In this document: one piece after another, positions 24,901 through 34,084 of the stretch | Position numbering within the stretch: the first letter of the stretch is position 1 | Layout: each line of letters begins with the position of its first letter | From: Siphlonurus alternatus | Lineage: Eukaryota > Arthropoda > Insecta > Ephemeroptera > Siphlonuridae | Length of the DNA stretch: 64,000 nucleotides | Assembly: GCA_949825025.1 (NCBI GenBank) | Contig: OX463785.1 | Span: 6,985,979-7,049,978, forward strand | Direction of reading: 5' to 3' | Translations under genes and position numbers: made by a program | The notes under the pieces: generated by a model | The model's input: only the letters and a program-made list of their open reading frames with translations | Databases searched by the model: none | What the model was told of the DNA's origin: nothing

Positions 24901-27900
24901 TTCACAAAACTGGTAAGACAGATTTGCTTCAAAATTTGTATACCACTTTATTGATGGTGAGTTCTAAGTTCCCTGCAAGTCTTGTTGCATTCAAGCGCGC
25001 TGATTGCGAGACATCAATCCTTTACTGAGATTCAGAACAGCTAGAAAAGTCACACTTGCGGTTACTTCCGGAATTTCAAATTAATTTGACTTTACTTGTA
25101 CTTACCACGCTGGTGTAGAAGACGCAGATAATTGTTGAAATTGTGGTGATCACGAAAATGTTGATCCCGGTCACTGAAAAACGTGACACGATCAGTGAAG
25201 TCCTCTAATATTAAAATGACTTCTCTTACCTTGATTCAAAGCCAATGCTGGAACGTAGATCACCATCGCGGTGTAGAAGTTCTGAAAATTAAGTAAAATC
25301 GCAATAATCTCGTCTTCTCAAGTTGTGTGTTAAATGTAATGATAAATTTGTATAAGAAAACTGTATTTCATCTACAAATTTTTCTCATGAAAAATATCAA
25401 TTAATTGTATTTATATTAATTATATTTATTAGCAAGACTAAAGTGACAGTAAAAACAGGGTCAAACATGCAAAATAAAATTTAATTCTACTATTGTATAA
25501 TCTCTCTGCCTGTATAATTATAATTATTCATGGCTACCACAGTATAAAATTTTGTTAAATTTGAACTTAAAAAAAAGTTTTTAGTCATATATAATATTCA
25601 AAACCATATATCATTTCCTTACTGCTATCAGTTAATATGATTATGATATGTATTGTAATTATGATGAATAACTTGTCCAAATTTATAGATGTAAGACAAA
25701 AAAGGCTAAAATTCTTGACATAAAAGACAATATTTATTACCTATTTTTACAGCTTGAATATATTGAGTTTATATTTTAATGATAATTACCGACTGAAAGC
25801 AGTACATCGCAGACAACATGTATTTGATGGATTTGTCGTATCGCATCTCCAAGTACTGAAAATAATAATTTTGTTAATAATAAAATGGACAACACACATG
25901 AAAAAAAATTATTGCAGAAATGAATAGTGGGTACCAAATTATGCTACTCTGAATTTTTTCAGATTTTTTTGAGACCCAGAACTATTTTTAAATAATTATT
26001 GAAAGTGCGGCCACGCCCCCTGGAGGCGTCAATAGGCGTCCAGTCTCTATCCTTTTTACTAAGAATTCAGGGGTGCCAACTGAAATCACAGTACTTTCAA
26101 TAATTATTTAAAAATAGTTCCGGGTCACAAAAAAATTTGAAAAAATTCAGAGTAGCATAATTTGGTACCCTCTATTTATTTCTGCAATAAAATTGTTTCA
26201 TGTATGTTGTCCATTGTCTCCTTTTCTGCATTAATACATCATGTGGACAATATATAATTTTAGCAATATATTATGTAATGGGGAGTTCATAATTAGTAAT
26301 TACATTTACAAAAAAATTACAAACAAAAAAAGCAAAATACAAAAAATGTTAATTTAAAAATATTTTTAACGTAAATAAATAAGATAAAAAAAATAATTTT
26401 ACAAAAATTTGTAAATATAAAATTTTTACTTCATATTAAAAATATTAAATTAATATTATATAATACATTTTTAATTTGTAAAATTATAATATGTTTTATA
26501 AAATAAAAACGCACGTTTCTTCACGTAATGAATAGATTAAATAATTTTCCTTTTCGAATGTGTAGAATCTTGACGCCTTGAGCAAAGACAATATTACCAA
26601 TATAATATTTTAATGATGTAGGATGATCAATGATCACATTTGCAAGATTACCCAGAGTAAACCTTTAGCATTTTGATAAATAAGTCGATGGGAATTTCAC
26701 TTGAAAATATATCAATTGCACGGATAAGAAATTAAAATACATTATATTTTCAGTAATAGAGAAAACAAAATTTTATATTACATCTTTCTGGGAGACTGAA
26801 GAATTGAAATCACAATTTTGACGATCGTTTCACTAATTAAATCTTAAGTTTGACGAAATGTTTACTTTTTTGTAAAATAAAAGACAGTGACGTTTATGAG
26901 ATAACCTCTTGATGAATAAAGCATTAGCTTCTTAATTATACTCAAACTCAAAGTCTTCTACTCGCAATGGTTGTAACAAAACATTTTTTATGATGTCTGT
27001 CGCATGAAGCCTTTTTCATTGTTAAACATGGGACGACGTAGTGCCTAATTTTATCACCAGAGCAGAGAACGTAATGGGATTGTTGGCGCTATAAGGCAAC
27101 CGTTTCAACTTCATAATTAACGGTCATTTTCCATAAATTAAGTTAACATGTAAATCAACAACTGTCCCATGTTTTTTTCTTTCACGCGACAGACATTACA
27201 CAACAATACTTTGTTTACTAACAACGAGCAGAAGACTTTGCTCAAAGCTAGTTCATTAAAATTGAATGAGTTCTCCATTTTCGGTAAATCCAGGTTTTCC
27301 TCAGTACCTCGTAGATAGTGGAGACCTGCAGTTTGTAGTAGACGGGGACGAAGACGAAAGCGGCGGTAGTGCACACCAAGATGTCAGTGAGGGCGTTCAG
27401 CGAGAACTGAGTTCCGTACGTGTAGATCTCTGTGGGAACACCCAGCAGGGTCACGCCAGATATGGAGCTGTAGAACACGCATCAGGGGTATATTATTACA
27501 TCTTGAGACAGCATGCATGCATGCATGGACATCTTCTTGGGTGCGATTCATGAAGCAGTTAGTCAAGTTTCTAACCACGTTTAGCTTAATCTGTTCTATG
27601 TGTTAAGGTGGATTTTCATGGGCGGCAACGAAGACGCGGCGCGATTTGACGTAAAAGCTGCGAAATTGTATGCGGCGGCGAATTCACCAGTAATCGCGTT
27701 AATTACGATGCTCTTTTTCTTTTAATCGCCCAATGTGGCCGCCAATCGATGTTACAGCAAGTGCGCTTTAAATCGCAGGCTGTAAATCGCCCATGAAAAT
27801 CCACCTTTAAACAGGTATGGTTAAACGTGGTTAAGCTAAACCTGGCTAACTGTTTCGTGAATCACGCCCCACTCACATGCTAGAGCTGCAAATCCAATAG

Positions 27901-30273
27901 ACAGAAAGATACAGATTTGTAATTTTGGTTAAGATATGAAGGGCACTCAATCTAGCAATATCAAAATAGTTTTGGTTCACCACGTCTCCATAGACCGCGT
28001 GATAATGTTTATATAAAGTAGGAGTGTAGAAGTAAAGCTCGTGGTGACCAGACTGTACATGTTAGTGACTACAAATTGTAATGTACCTCTACGTGTATAT
28101 CTCTGTGGGAACACCGAACAGCATCAAAACAAAGGAGCTGAACTAGGCGCTAGCTGCTTCGTACATTATACACGGGTATAATAATTTCATGTTTACATTT
28201 TGGGTAGCACGGAGATGCCCGAAGCCATCCGAATATTGTGGGGTTGTAGGCAGTAAACACTAAAATCCTATGCTGTGCGTGTTAACGTAACTCACATATA
28301 TTTTTTTAATAATAGTTTTGGTAGCAAAATATTTTTCTTCAATAGTCAATAGCATTTTTATTCTTCTTGCATGTCATCATTTATGAAAGAAAATTCTATG
28401 AAAAATGATACGAGTAGGCAGGAGAAATTAATTTCTAGACCAACTTTAGCACGTATCTGCTATATGCCGCTCACAATGTTTTGCCTACACAATCGTGACG
28501 TCATATTGTATTATGATTTATGACGTATATGGCGAGAGACTGTTAGATGTCTCGTATAATATTATACTTGTATGCAAGTCCTTGTGCTGGCTACTTTTTA
28601 ATGACTTTCCCGTTTGCCTATGGCCTGTATCCTTCAGGAATAGAATCTATATAAGGGCATTGAAGAAAGACCAGAGTCCATACATCCCAGGGTCCTCAGG
28701 GTGCCCCACAACTCTTGAGAGGAATAATGAGACTGGAGCACGAGGATAATAAGGCTCCTGCAATTGTTTTTACTCACTAGAATTTCCTGATCAATCAAAA
28801 TAACCACTTCTGTTTAAAAGAATTAAATCACCACTAAATTATTTTGGAACTCCCCAACGGTATATTTAGTTATTTAGAATGAAAAAGATCATATTACTCG
28901 TAGGGAAATTTAAAAGATCAATATTTTTCAGTAAGTAATTTATATTTTTTTTAAATAAAATAATAAAAATTGAAATTAAAGCAATTATATTTAATACATT
29001 ATATTAAATAAATAATTATTAAAATTAATATCATATAATTATGCAGTAATTTTATTTATTTAAAGTCAATGGTTAAAATTTTTAATTTAAGTAAATCAAT
29101 AGCAATTTAAAAAAATATAAAAAATATATTATATTTTTTTTATAAATTATTAAGTTAATAATGTGTAGGATTAAATGTGAAAATAAAAATTCCTCTGCCG
29201 CGTACTATGACTTGCATAACAAGCGGAAACGTTGCGCCCAATTTAATTTACGTATGAGCGGTCGTCTCAAGTGTAGTGACAAAACTCCCCTTTGTCTGAA
29301 CATCAGTGTTATAAGTGACTTGAACAAATGTAACGGTAATATACACCTTGCATGTAGATGAAAAGTACGTTCTTTGAAAACCAGTACAAGGGTAATCATG
29401 ACCTTTACAGTGGTCACACATACCTAGCTATCATGGATATACTAGCAACATGCCCATGGTTTTCTTAGACCAGTGGGGAACTTAAAAGTGTACATACACA
29501 GATCTTATGGATGACGTTATAAACGACGTTTGTCATCAAGGTATTATTGATAAGAAGAAAGGCATCGACTGAACTTAACTCCAAAATTTTTTTTTCTTTT
29601 CTTTTTACAAGGATACACCCCTAAGAACTTACAGCTCGCGGCGGGGTACTGGGTAGGGATAAGGTAGGGAACGGATAGTAGCCACGGCCTGCATGCTTAC
29701 GCGTCCCAGCATTCGCTGAGGTGAGACTGAGGGAACCGTGGAAAACCTCAGTGAGGACGGACACCTCTAGTTTTTCTCAATGGACCAAAGCGATGTCCAA
29801 AGCCTGGGGAACATGTAAACAACAGGACACTTTTAAGTCCCCCGTCGGTACAAAGGTAATAGTGATCCGTATTATACAGTGGTAATGAAAACACTAACCT
29901 TGCTATCATGGACATACTGACAACATGCCATGCCCAGGGTCTTTGAAAACTCCCAAGGTTAATCATAACCCGTACAGTGGTAATGAAAACACTAACCTTG
30001 CTATCATGGACATACTGACAACATGCCATGCCCAGGGTCTTTGAAAACTCCCAAGGTTAATCATAACCCGTACAGTGGTAATGACAACACTAACCTTGCT
30101 ATCATGGACATGGTGACCGGGAACATTCCCATGGTCTTACTGCCCAGTAAGTACTCCTGCTTGTTGTCTTGTTTCTGCTTGGCGAAGAAGCCAACGTAAA
30201 TTCCAATGATAGCAGAGGCGGCCATCAGACAGATGAAGACGGCGTAGTCCAAAACTCCGAACATGACCGTCAT
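15539..30273 (-). CDS. SLC5-family sodium-coupled solute transporter (SMVT/SMCT-like), complete
   Basis: Multi-pass plasma-membrane Na+ symporter of the SSS (SLC5) fold, nearest in style to insect sodium-dependent multivitamin / sodium-coupled monocarboxylate transporters. The substrate cannot be told from sequence. Coding exons: 30273-30095, 27467-27308, 25855-25790, 25281-25230, 25173-25106, 23767-23613, 22484-22344, 20961-20853, 20102-19993, 19285-19102, 18385-18299, 17627-17455, 15905-15539; 1,851 bp, 616 residues plus TAA. All joins keep frame. Family marks: LDYAVFICLMAASAIIG (first membrane segment), GVPTEIYTYGTQ, VIYVPALALNQVTG, TSVGGFRAVVWTD, GYLGWLGGMAGNQATLQR, and FAAALSSLSTTLNS (segment 8, Na2-site serines). 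The start is ATG at 30273, which could be the first codon or directly follow an acceptor (cctcag). The last 22 codons and the stop lie in a palindromic repeat, so the native C-terminus may differ. Confidence 0.92.
16163..16494. mobile_element. Palindromic MITE, family A subfamily B, copy 1
   Basis: Ends AATGGACAACATACATGA and ATGTATGTTGTCCATT, then GCAGAAATGAATAGAGGGTA arms; the centre is GCGGCCACGCCCCCTGGAGG. Other copies: 19,647, 25,884, 37,867 and a diverged one at 55,012. Confidence 0.85.
16721..17012. mobile_element. Palindromic MITE, family R (GACAAGCAT..), copy 1
   Basis: Inverted arms centred on CATGCAAATATTTAATACGC, each holding GCTGTGACGTCATAGTCATG or its complement (TGACGTCA at 16853 and 16913). 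Partial copies: 49,276-49,437, and the element split by the 5.25-kb insertion at 57,209. Confidence 0.75.
17077..17369. mobile_element. MITE, family C (TAGAGGCTTCAAGT termini), copy 1
   Basis: Ends TAGAGGCTTTAAGTGAG and ACTTGAAGCCTCTA, starting and ending in TA. Second copy at 22,569-22,871 and a 3' fragment at about 46,540-46,610. Open frames in the two main copies match only because the DNA matches. Confidence 0.78.
17455..17627 (-). CDS. SLC5-like exon 12
   Basis: 173 bp, AVLCGAIFTSLAMLARITGN through NYLNNSAPYDV; acceptor accag, donor gtgagt. Confidence 0.9.
17640..18290. other. SLC5 intron: A+T-rich, no gene seen
   Basis: Contains a 50-bp direct repeat (ATTTAAAAAATATAAAATAT and neighbours, near 17,895 and 17,940). 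Nothing else recognised. Confidence 0.4.
18299..18385 (-). CDS. SLC5-like exon 11
   Basis: 87 bp, LSRTLGGITGGSKLGIFLFA through LPWVKAR; acceptor ttacag, donor gtgagt. Confidence 0.9.
19102..19285 (-). CDS. SLC5-like exon 10 (Na2-site region)
   Basis: 184 bp, completing SSLSTTLNSVSAVMLNDLI and ending EHLGTLFQ; acceptor ttcag, donor gtaata. Confidence 0.92.
19647..19960. mobile_element. Palindromic MITE, family A subfamily B, copy 2
   Basis: In inverted orientation to copy 1 as judged by the off-centre GGGGGCGTGGCCGC block. Ends AATGGATAACCTACATG / GTATGTTGTCCATT. Lies 33 bp past the donor of SLC5 exon 19993-20102. Confidence 0.82.
19993..20102 (-). CDS. SLC5-like exon 9
   Basis: 110 bp, SVSKSDQILPFFVADIG through GLFVAGIFAAAL; acceptor ggcag, donor gtagct. 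Confidence 0.9.
20640..20845. mobile_element. MITE, family F (TACAGTCAAATTAAT / CCGGAAGTAGCCGGAAGTG), copy 1
   Basis: Subterminal GCCGGAAGTAGCCGGAAGTG and its inverted counterpart GGTTACTTCCGGCG; right end TTAATTTGACTGTA. It reaches to within 8 bp of an exon donor. Confidence 0.75.
20853..20961 (-). CDS. SLC5-like exon 8
   Basis: 109 bp, RATILTSLGSATFVVFSVF through YHDCDPFFSK; acceptor cgacag, donor gtaaga. The donor lies 8 bp from the end of a CCGGAAGT-type palindromic element (20,640-20,845). Confidence 0.9.
21430..21926. mobile_element. Palindromic element, family G (ATGGGGTACTGACC), copy 1
   Basis: About 500-bp inverted repeat with ATGGGGTACTGACC and GGTCAGTACCCGAT ends; each arm has TGACGTCA (21577 and 21789) next to GAATCTTAAATGGGAAAATA. 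The other copy, 55,887-56,372, is in the opposite orientation. Confidence 0.83.
22344..22484 (-). CDS. SLC5-like exon 7
   Basis: 141 bp, NMDPSPYVLHSFW then GYLGWLGGMAGNQATLQR then LPTLRQAQ; acceptor ttgcag, donor gtacag. Confidence 0.9.
22569..22871. mobile_element. MITE, family C, copy 2
   Basis: TAGAGGCTTCAAGTGAGTGC at the left, CTGACTTGAGGCCTCTA at the right. Same internal order as 17,077-17,369. Confidence 0.78.
23422..23581. mobile_element. hAT-like MITE, second copy, 8-bp target duplication
   Basis: 160 bp flanked by CTTAATTT on both sides (23414-23421 and 23582-23589). Right end GGATCCGCGCCTG equals that of 8,540-8,700; the left end is altered. Inserted 23 bp downstream of the donor of SLC5 exon 6. 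Confidence 0.87.
23613..23767 (-). CDS. SLC5-like exon 6
   Basis: 155 bp, GGFRAVVWTDTLQAFSMG through ERLVFF; acceptor tctcag, donor gtaaga. A hAT-like MITE target duplication ends 23 bp from the donor. Confidence 0.9.
23838..24380. promoter_or_regulatory. Cluster of TCAAGGTCA / TGACCTTTG half-sites in SLC5 intron 5
   Basis: Repeated nuclear-receptor-like half-sites: TGACCTTTGAG (near 23,842 and 23,986), TTCAAGGTCA (near 23,888 and 23,999), CTCAAGGTCA (24,011), ACAAGGTCA (24,350), plus an inverted pair around 23,860. TCAAGGTCA is the monomer site known for FTZ-F1/SF-1 and ERR receptors. The repetition may come from decayed duplicates of the adjacent exon rather than selection. Confidence 0.35.
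24145..24311 (+). mobile_element. 5S-SINE body/tail fragment, plus strand
   Basis: CACGGTTCCCTCAGTCTCACC through AAGGGTGTATCC and a 20-nt A-run. It lacks the 5S-like head, as expected of 5' truncation. Confidence 0.75.
24549..25094. mobile_element. Family F element with a family E half-copy inserted inside
   Basis: Outer ends TATAGTCAAATTTAT and AAATTAATTTGAC, subterminal TAGCCGGAAGTG and GGTTACTTCCGG. Between them, 24,692-25,033 is a right-half copy of family E (GAGTCAAAGAATAT to TTGCAGGGAACTTAGAACTC in inverse). A clear nested insertion 12 bp from exon 25106-25173. Confidence 0.75.
25106..25173 (-). CDS. SLC5-like exon 5
   Basis: 68 bp completing V then TGINIFVITTISTIICVFY and TSV; acceptor ttcag, donor gtaagt. 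Membrane segment. Confidence 0.88.
25230..25281 (-). CDS. SLC5-like exon 4
   Basis: 52 bp encoding NFYTAMVIYVPALALNQ plus one base; acceptor tttcag, donor gtaaga. PALALNQVTG is completed by the next exon. Confidence 0.88.
25790..25855 (-). CDS. SLC5-like exon 3
   Basis: 66 bp encoding YLEMRYDKSIKYMLSAMYCF plus QS; acceptor tttcag, donor gtaatt. The YLEMRY pattern is an SLC5 hallmark. Confidence 0.88.
25884..26215. mobile_element. Palindromic MITE, family A subfamily B, copy 3
   Basis: Nearly the same as 16,163-16,494 in the same orientation, including GCGGCCACGCCCCCTGGAGG. Starts 29 bp upstream of the acceptor of exon 25790-25855. Confidence 0.85.
26216..27304. other. SLC5 intron 2, no gene seen
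   Basis: A+T-rich to about 26,500, then unremarkable unique-looking DNA. No element ends or RNA gene recognised. Confidence 0.45.
27308..27467 (-). CDS. SLC5-like exon 2
   Basis: 160 bp, acceptor ctacag, donor gtactg. It encodes SSISGVTLLGVPTEIYTYG through KLQVSTIYE. A decayed copy sits at about 28,010-28,155. Confidence 0.9.
27536..27872. mobile_element. Family L palindromic element carrying a nested second palindrome
   Basis: Outer ends GGGTGCGATTCATGAAGCAG and CTGTTTCGTGAATCACGCCCC-type (related to 45,127-45,309). Inside, 27,605-27,811 is a separate element with ends TTAAGGTGGATTTTCATGGG and CCCATGAAAATCCACCTTTAA, i.e. TTAA-flanked. Confidence 0.78.
28010..28155 (-). pseudogene. Decayed duplicate of SLC5 exon 2
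   Basis: Matches exon 27308-27467 on the same strand. It keeps an acceptor (TTCAG|C) and reads SFVLMLFGVPTEIYT before an in-frame TAG where the exon has TAC. The rest aligns with gaps. It lies 5' of the real exon, in intron 1, so it may be a dead alternative exon. Confidence 0.7.
28190..28560 (+). repeat. Dispersed repeat S, copy in SLC5 intron 1
   Basis: Contains GGTAGCACGGAGATGCCCGA, CTATGCTGTGCGTGTTAACG and CGTGACGTCATAT. The same series occurs inverted at 51,170-52,260 in ADAM10 intron 1, there interrupted by about 700 bp. Class unknown. Confidence 0.7.
28561..29590. other. SLC5 intron 1, mostly nothing recognised
   Basis: A+T-rich from 28,900 to 29,160. At 29,385-29,465 there is a decayed copy of the exon-1 3' end (CTATCATGGATATACTAGCA). 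Confidence 0.4.
29590..29800 (-). mobile_element. 5S-SINE body/tail fragment, minus strand
   Basis: Complement of the tail and body: ACAAGGATACACCCCTAAG through GGTGAGACTGAGGGAACCGTG. No head. Confidence 0.75.
29865..30060 (-). repeat. 98-bp tandem duplicates of the SLC5 exon-1 donor region
   Basis: Two units (about 29,865-29,962 and 29,963-30,060), near identical, each containing ACACTAACCTTGCTATCATG and GACATACTGAC. The third unit in line is the real exon end (30,061 onward). The copies lost ten or so bases of exon relative to the original but retain the AAG|gtta donor. Confidence 0.82.
30095..30273 (-). CDS. SLC5-like exon 1 (start, membrane segments 1-2)
   Basis: Begins MTVMFGVLDYAVF and ends in MFPVTMSMIA; donor AG|gttagt. 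Tandem copies of its 3' end follow in the intron (29,865-30,060). Confidence 0.88.
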
Positions 30274-30984
30274 CTGAGGCAAGAGAAACTAGACCCTTTC
30301 TTATTGGTCAAACTTTGCCGCCTAGCTATAAAGCTGCCATTTTCTGAAGCAATTTACATGTTCATCCAGAAAGGCCATAAACGCAACTCTGTGAAGTATA
30401 TATATTTTACAAAAAATGAATATTATGCATGCAGCTAGAAGTATTTTTAAAAAATAATATAAATATTAAATAAAATAAATGTAATATTATAATAATATAT
30501 TAGGAAATATATTATTTTAGCATGACATGAATGAACTTGTATAGGGAGTTGTTTTAACATATTAAAATATAAAATGTATTTTTTAAAAAAATGCTCTGAT
30601 TTAAAAACAGCACATCAAAAACTTTAATATTGTCATGTTTTTAATAAAATTAAATTTTAAAATATTTACAATTTAAATTAATAGTAAAATATTTATTTAA
30701 ATTTCTTTTTATTTAATTAATTTTAATTTGTATTTAAATATTAAAAAATGATTATTTACCAATTATTTACAAATTGTATGACCTTTAAATATATAATATT
30801 CTATATAATTATATTTATATTTTTTAACATAATAAATAATGATCGACAAGAAAATTTAACAATACCAAAATTGACTCTTTCAAGGGGTTGGATCTGAAAA
30901 ACTGTTAAATTTTAATATACTTAATACTTAAATTAATAATTTCTAAAAGTAAATTGTATCCAGACAAAAATGAGGTGACATTAC

Positions 30985-31100
30985 CTTGTTTTTCGAGTCT
31001 GCTTGGTAACGCTGCTCACAAAGAAATGCTACCACGCGACGACAGCGCTTTGCGAAGTGACAGAGCAAATCGCAAGAGAAAGAGAGAGATGGTATAATTA
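30985..31100 (-). other. Probable 5' UTR exon of the SLC5-like gene
   Basis: GC-richer block ending in a good donor (AACAAG|gtaatg, exon end 30985) and lying about 700 bp upstream of the first coding exon. It has no in-frame ATG context that I trust. A TGACGTCA palindrome at 31112-31119 sits just upstream, where a core promoter is expected. Transcript start is inferred. Confidence 0.5.
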
Positions 31101-31204
31101 ACACAGTACCGTGACGTCATCATTATAGAGAAACACGCACCTACGTTTTGGCATCATAACTAAGAATATATTGTAGTTAAGTAACGTCGTGGGTTTGTTA
31201 ATAA

Positions 31205-31523
31205 TAGAGTATTGTCCTCAATTTTTTTTATTGCAGAAATGGATAGAGGGTGCAAAGTTATGCTACCCTGATTTTTTTTTAGATTTTTTGGAGCCCGGGA
31301 ACTATTTTTAAAAAATTATTGAAAGTCCTTTTCATGACGTCACGAGACGCCGCTCCTTAAGAAAAAGATAGGACTTGCCGCCGCGTGACGTCACAAAAAG
31401 GACTTTCAATAATTTTTTAAAAATAGTTCCAGGTCTCAAAAAAATCTGAAAAAAATCAGGGTAGCATAACTTTGCACCCTCTATCCATTTCTGTAATAAA
31501 AAAATTGAGATCGATACTCAATT
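31205..31523. mobile_element. Palindromic MITE, family A, intact copy
   Basis: Inverted arms with two central TGACGTCA palindromes (31335 and 31386). Sits about 100 bp upstream of the likely SLC5 promoter. Confidence 0.85.
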
Positions 31524-31981
31524 AACTGCTGAGGAGATCAGGTAATTAAGTAATATATTTCCACCTGGTCGTGACTTTATTTTGCTATTTTTGTATTTTG
31601 TGAGCCAGACAAAACAAACAGTTCTAATACCTATATATTTCATTCTTGTCTGAACTTGTTGTTGAGTGTCCTCTTATCTTATCTAACTTTCTCAACATTA
31701 TACAGAATAAGTTATGGAAATTTTCAATTAAATGTATGACTTGAGATTGTGATGTAATGTTTATCTTATCTTTTTGTTGTACATATTTATGTAATATAAT
31801 TTATCTAATATATAATGTGATTTTTAATTTATATTTCAAAACTATAAAAGGATGGATGATCTTTGTATTTATTTATTTTTGATAAATTCATGGATCTGAA
31901 TTAATAAAATTTGTTTTTATAAAGAATAAAGACACGCAGAAAAATATTCTGAAAATATTATTTTAGCTGAAATATTATAAG

Positions 31982-32105
31982 TACACTCGAGCCTGGGAAA
32001 ATTTTCTTTTGCGGGCCTTGTTAATCACCATACTCCATAAAAATAACACAGGGTACGGTGATTGACAAGGCTGCAAGAGTAAAATTTTCCAAGGCGACGA
32101 GTGTA
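31982..32105. mobile_element. Palindromic MITE, family D, copy 3
   Basis: TACACTCGAGCC...GGCGACGAGTGTA, with CCTTGTTAATCACCATA and GGTGATTGACAAGG arms. Confidence 0.75.
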
Positions 32106-32357
32106 CAACAACCCCGCTCGACAGATTATCTTGACCCCTTGAGTTTAGGCAACTTGTTCAGCGTTGAAGTAAAGCAAGTTGCATATTTTCAGGGAAGAAA
32201 ATATTCCGAATAATTTGAATAAAACTTATTCTAAATCTAATATATAAAAATTGACATTTCTTCATTATTAATATTTTTTTATAAAAATAATGTAACATCC
32301 TGAAATCAGTAACAATCTAATGATGCTATTTTTTTTTTTTTTTTTTTTTTTTATTCT

Positions 32358-32724
32358 TTAAGGGTAAGGTAACGCCACCAATGTTAAAAAAAAACCCTCT
32401 CACAAAAATTCTGAAAAAAATTTAAAATGTTCTCCTCTACACCCCCTATCAGTACCTAAAATATCAGGTATACAAATACGATCTAGTTTTTGAGTTATAA
32501 ATTTTTAAAGTTGACTACTTTAACATGGAGAAATGAAACTCCCATGTTAAATTGGTCAACTTTAAAAATTCATAACTCAAAAACTAGATCGTATTACCAT
32601 ACCTGATAAAATACCTGATATTTTAGCTACTGATAGGGGGTGTAGAGGAGAACATTTTAAATTTTTTTTCAGAATTTTTGTGAGAGGGATTTTTTTTAAC
32701 ATTGGTGGCGTTACCTTACCCTTA
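32358..32724. mobile_element. Palindromic element, family H (TTAA-GGGTAAGGTAACG)
   Basis: TTAAGGGTAAGGTAACGCC and GGCGTTACCTTACCCTTAA ends; near-perfect 170-bp arms. Flanked by a T-run at 32,326-32,352. TTAA ends recall piggyBac-type insertion. Related ends occur at 58,053 and 63,530. Confidence 0.83.
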
Positions 32725-33386
32725 ATCGTATAAAAATTATATTTTTCTTTTTCATTTTTGTGAAAACTTTTTTCTGCAATTTTTTTAATTGAACTGTTAC
32801 TATTATTTTTAAGTTTCTTGAAGTGAAATTTTTGTTTATATTTTGCACCGGCAGGCAACATAAGATTACAAATTTAATCTTTCCTGGACAATAACTGAAT
32901 CATGTAAAATGCTTAAAAAAAAAAAGTTATATAATGAAATTATTAATTATAATGCTATTATTTCTAATACTAACCAGAACACAAGCATTAACAGTCAAAA
33001 AGTACGCGACTTGAAAATAAAATAAGGATGCAAATTAAATAATAAAAAAACAGTATACTTTCCACATATAAAAAACATTTTTATTTATTTACACATAATG
33101 CTAATAATTTAAATACATGTACGATTTTTCGTCGTAATGGAATATAATATTCACAAAAAACATATTTTTTTATTTATAAGAACGTTTTTATTTTTTAAAT
33201 GTGACATCGAAGTTTGAAGAGTTGATTAATATTTATTTATATTATAATTCTTATGTATTTTATTTTTTTAAATTTCAGTTGCATTAAGACAACCAATTTG
33301 TACATGTCCTATCATATAAATATAGACAGGATAATTATGAATTATTTCACCTGATATTTTCTATAAAAAAAAAAAAAATCTATTTT

Positions 33387-33858
33387 TTTAAAGGTGAACT
33401 GAAGGGATTGCTTTTTTTTCCCTTTAGGGAACCTTATATTACCTATTCCATCCATCTGCACTAATTTTTTCATGGCAGATACTTATTGTGCTGCTGTAGG
33501 ACAATTAGTGAAAAAGTGAAGTTGTGACGTATCAGCGACGGTTGGTTGACTTAAAACTCGCCGCCGTGAAAAAACACACAAGCGACCGCGGAAACTGCCG
33601 AGAGAGTGGCGATCAAGAGCCGATCGCCGCTCCCTCGGCAGTTTCCGCGGTCGCTCGCGGTAGCTCGTGTGTTTTTTCACGGCGGCGAGTTTTAAGTCAA
33701 CCAACCGTCGCTGATACGTCACAACTTCACTTTTTCACTAATTGTCCTACAGCAGCACAATAAGTATCTGCCATGAAAAAATTAGTGCAGATGGATGGGA
33801 TAGGTAATATAAGGTTCCCTAAAGGGAAAAAAAAGCAATCCCTTCAGTTCACCTTTAA
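33387..33858. mobile_element. 472-bp TTAA-flanked near-perfect palindrome
   Basis: TTAAAGGTGAACTGAAGGGA to TCCCTTCAGTTCACCTTTAA. Arms of over 200 bp are almost identical and include a GC-rich core (CGCCGCCGTGAAAAAACACA). It gives mirrored open frames on both strands, which are artefacts. Confidence 0.87.
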
Positions 33859-34005
33859 GAAAAAATATTCACAATAATTATTATAATTATATTATTTTTT
33901 CAAAAACAATAATACAAATTTAGCGACAATTTGATAACCAATTTTTTATGACATTTAAAACACTGTTGTCGTTTAAAAGGTAAAATAGTATTTCACACAA
34001 ATAAG

Positions 34006-34084
34006 CATCATTAATTATGATAATTAAAACAGCATCATTAATTATGATAAAACATCATCATTAATTATGATAAAGCATCATTAT
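34006..34084. repeat. Short tandem repeat CATCATTAATTATGATAAA
   Basis: Three to four imperfect units. Surrounding 33,860-34,610 shows nothing else. Confidence 0.7.

Noticed and set aside
33483..33763. Two mirrored 79-codon frames sharing MTYQRRLVDLKLAAVKKHTS
   Set aside because: They arise from the two arms of one palindrome.
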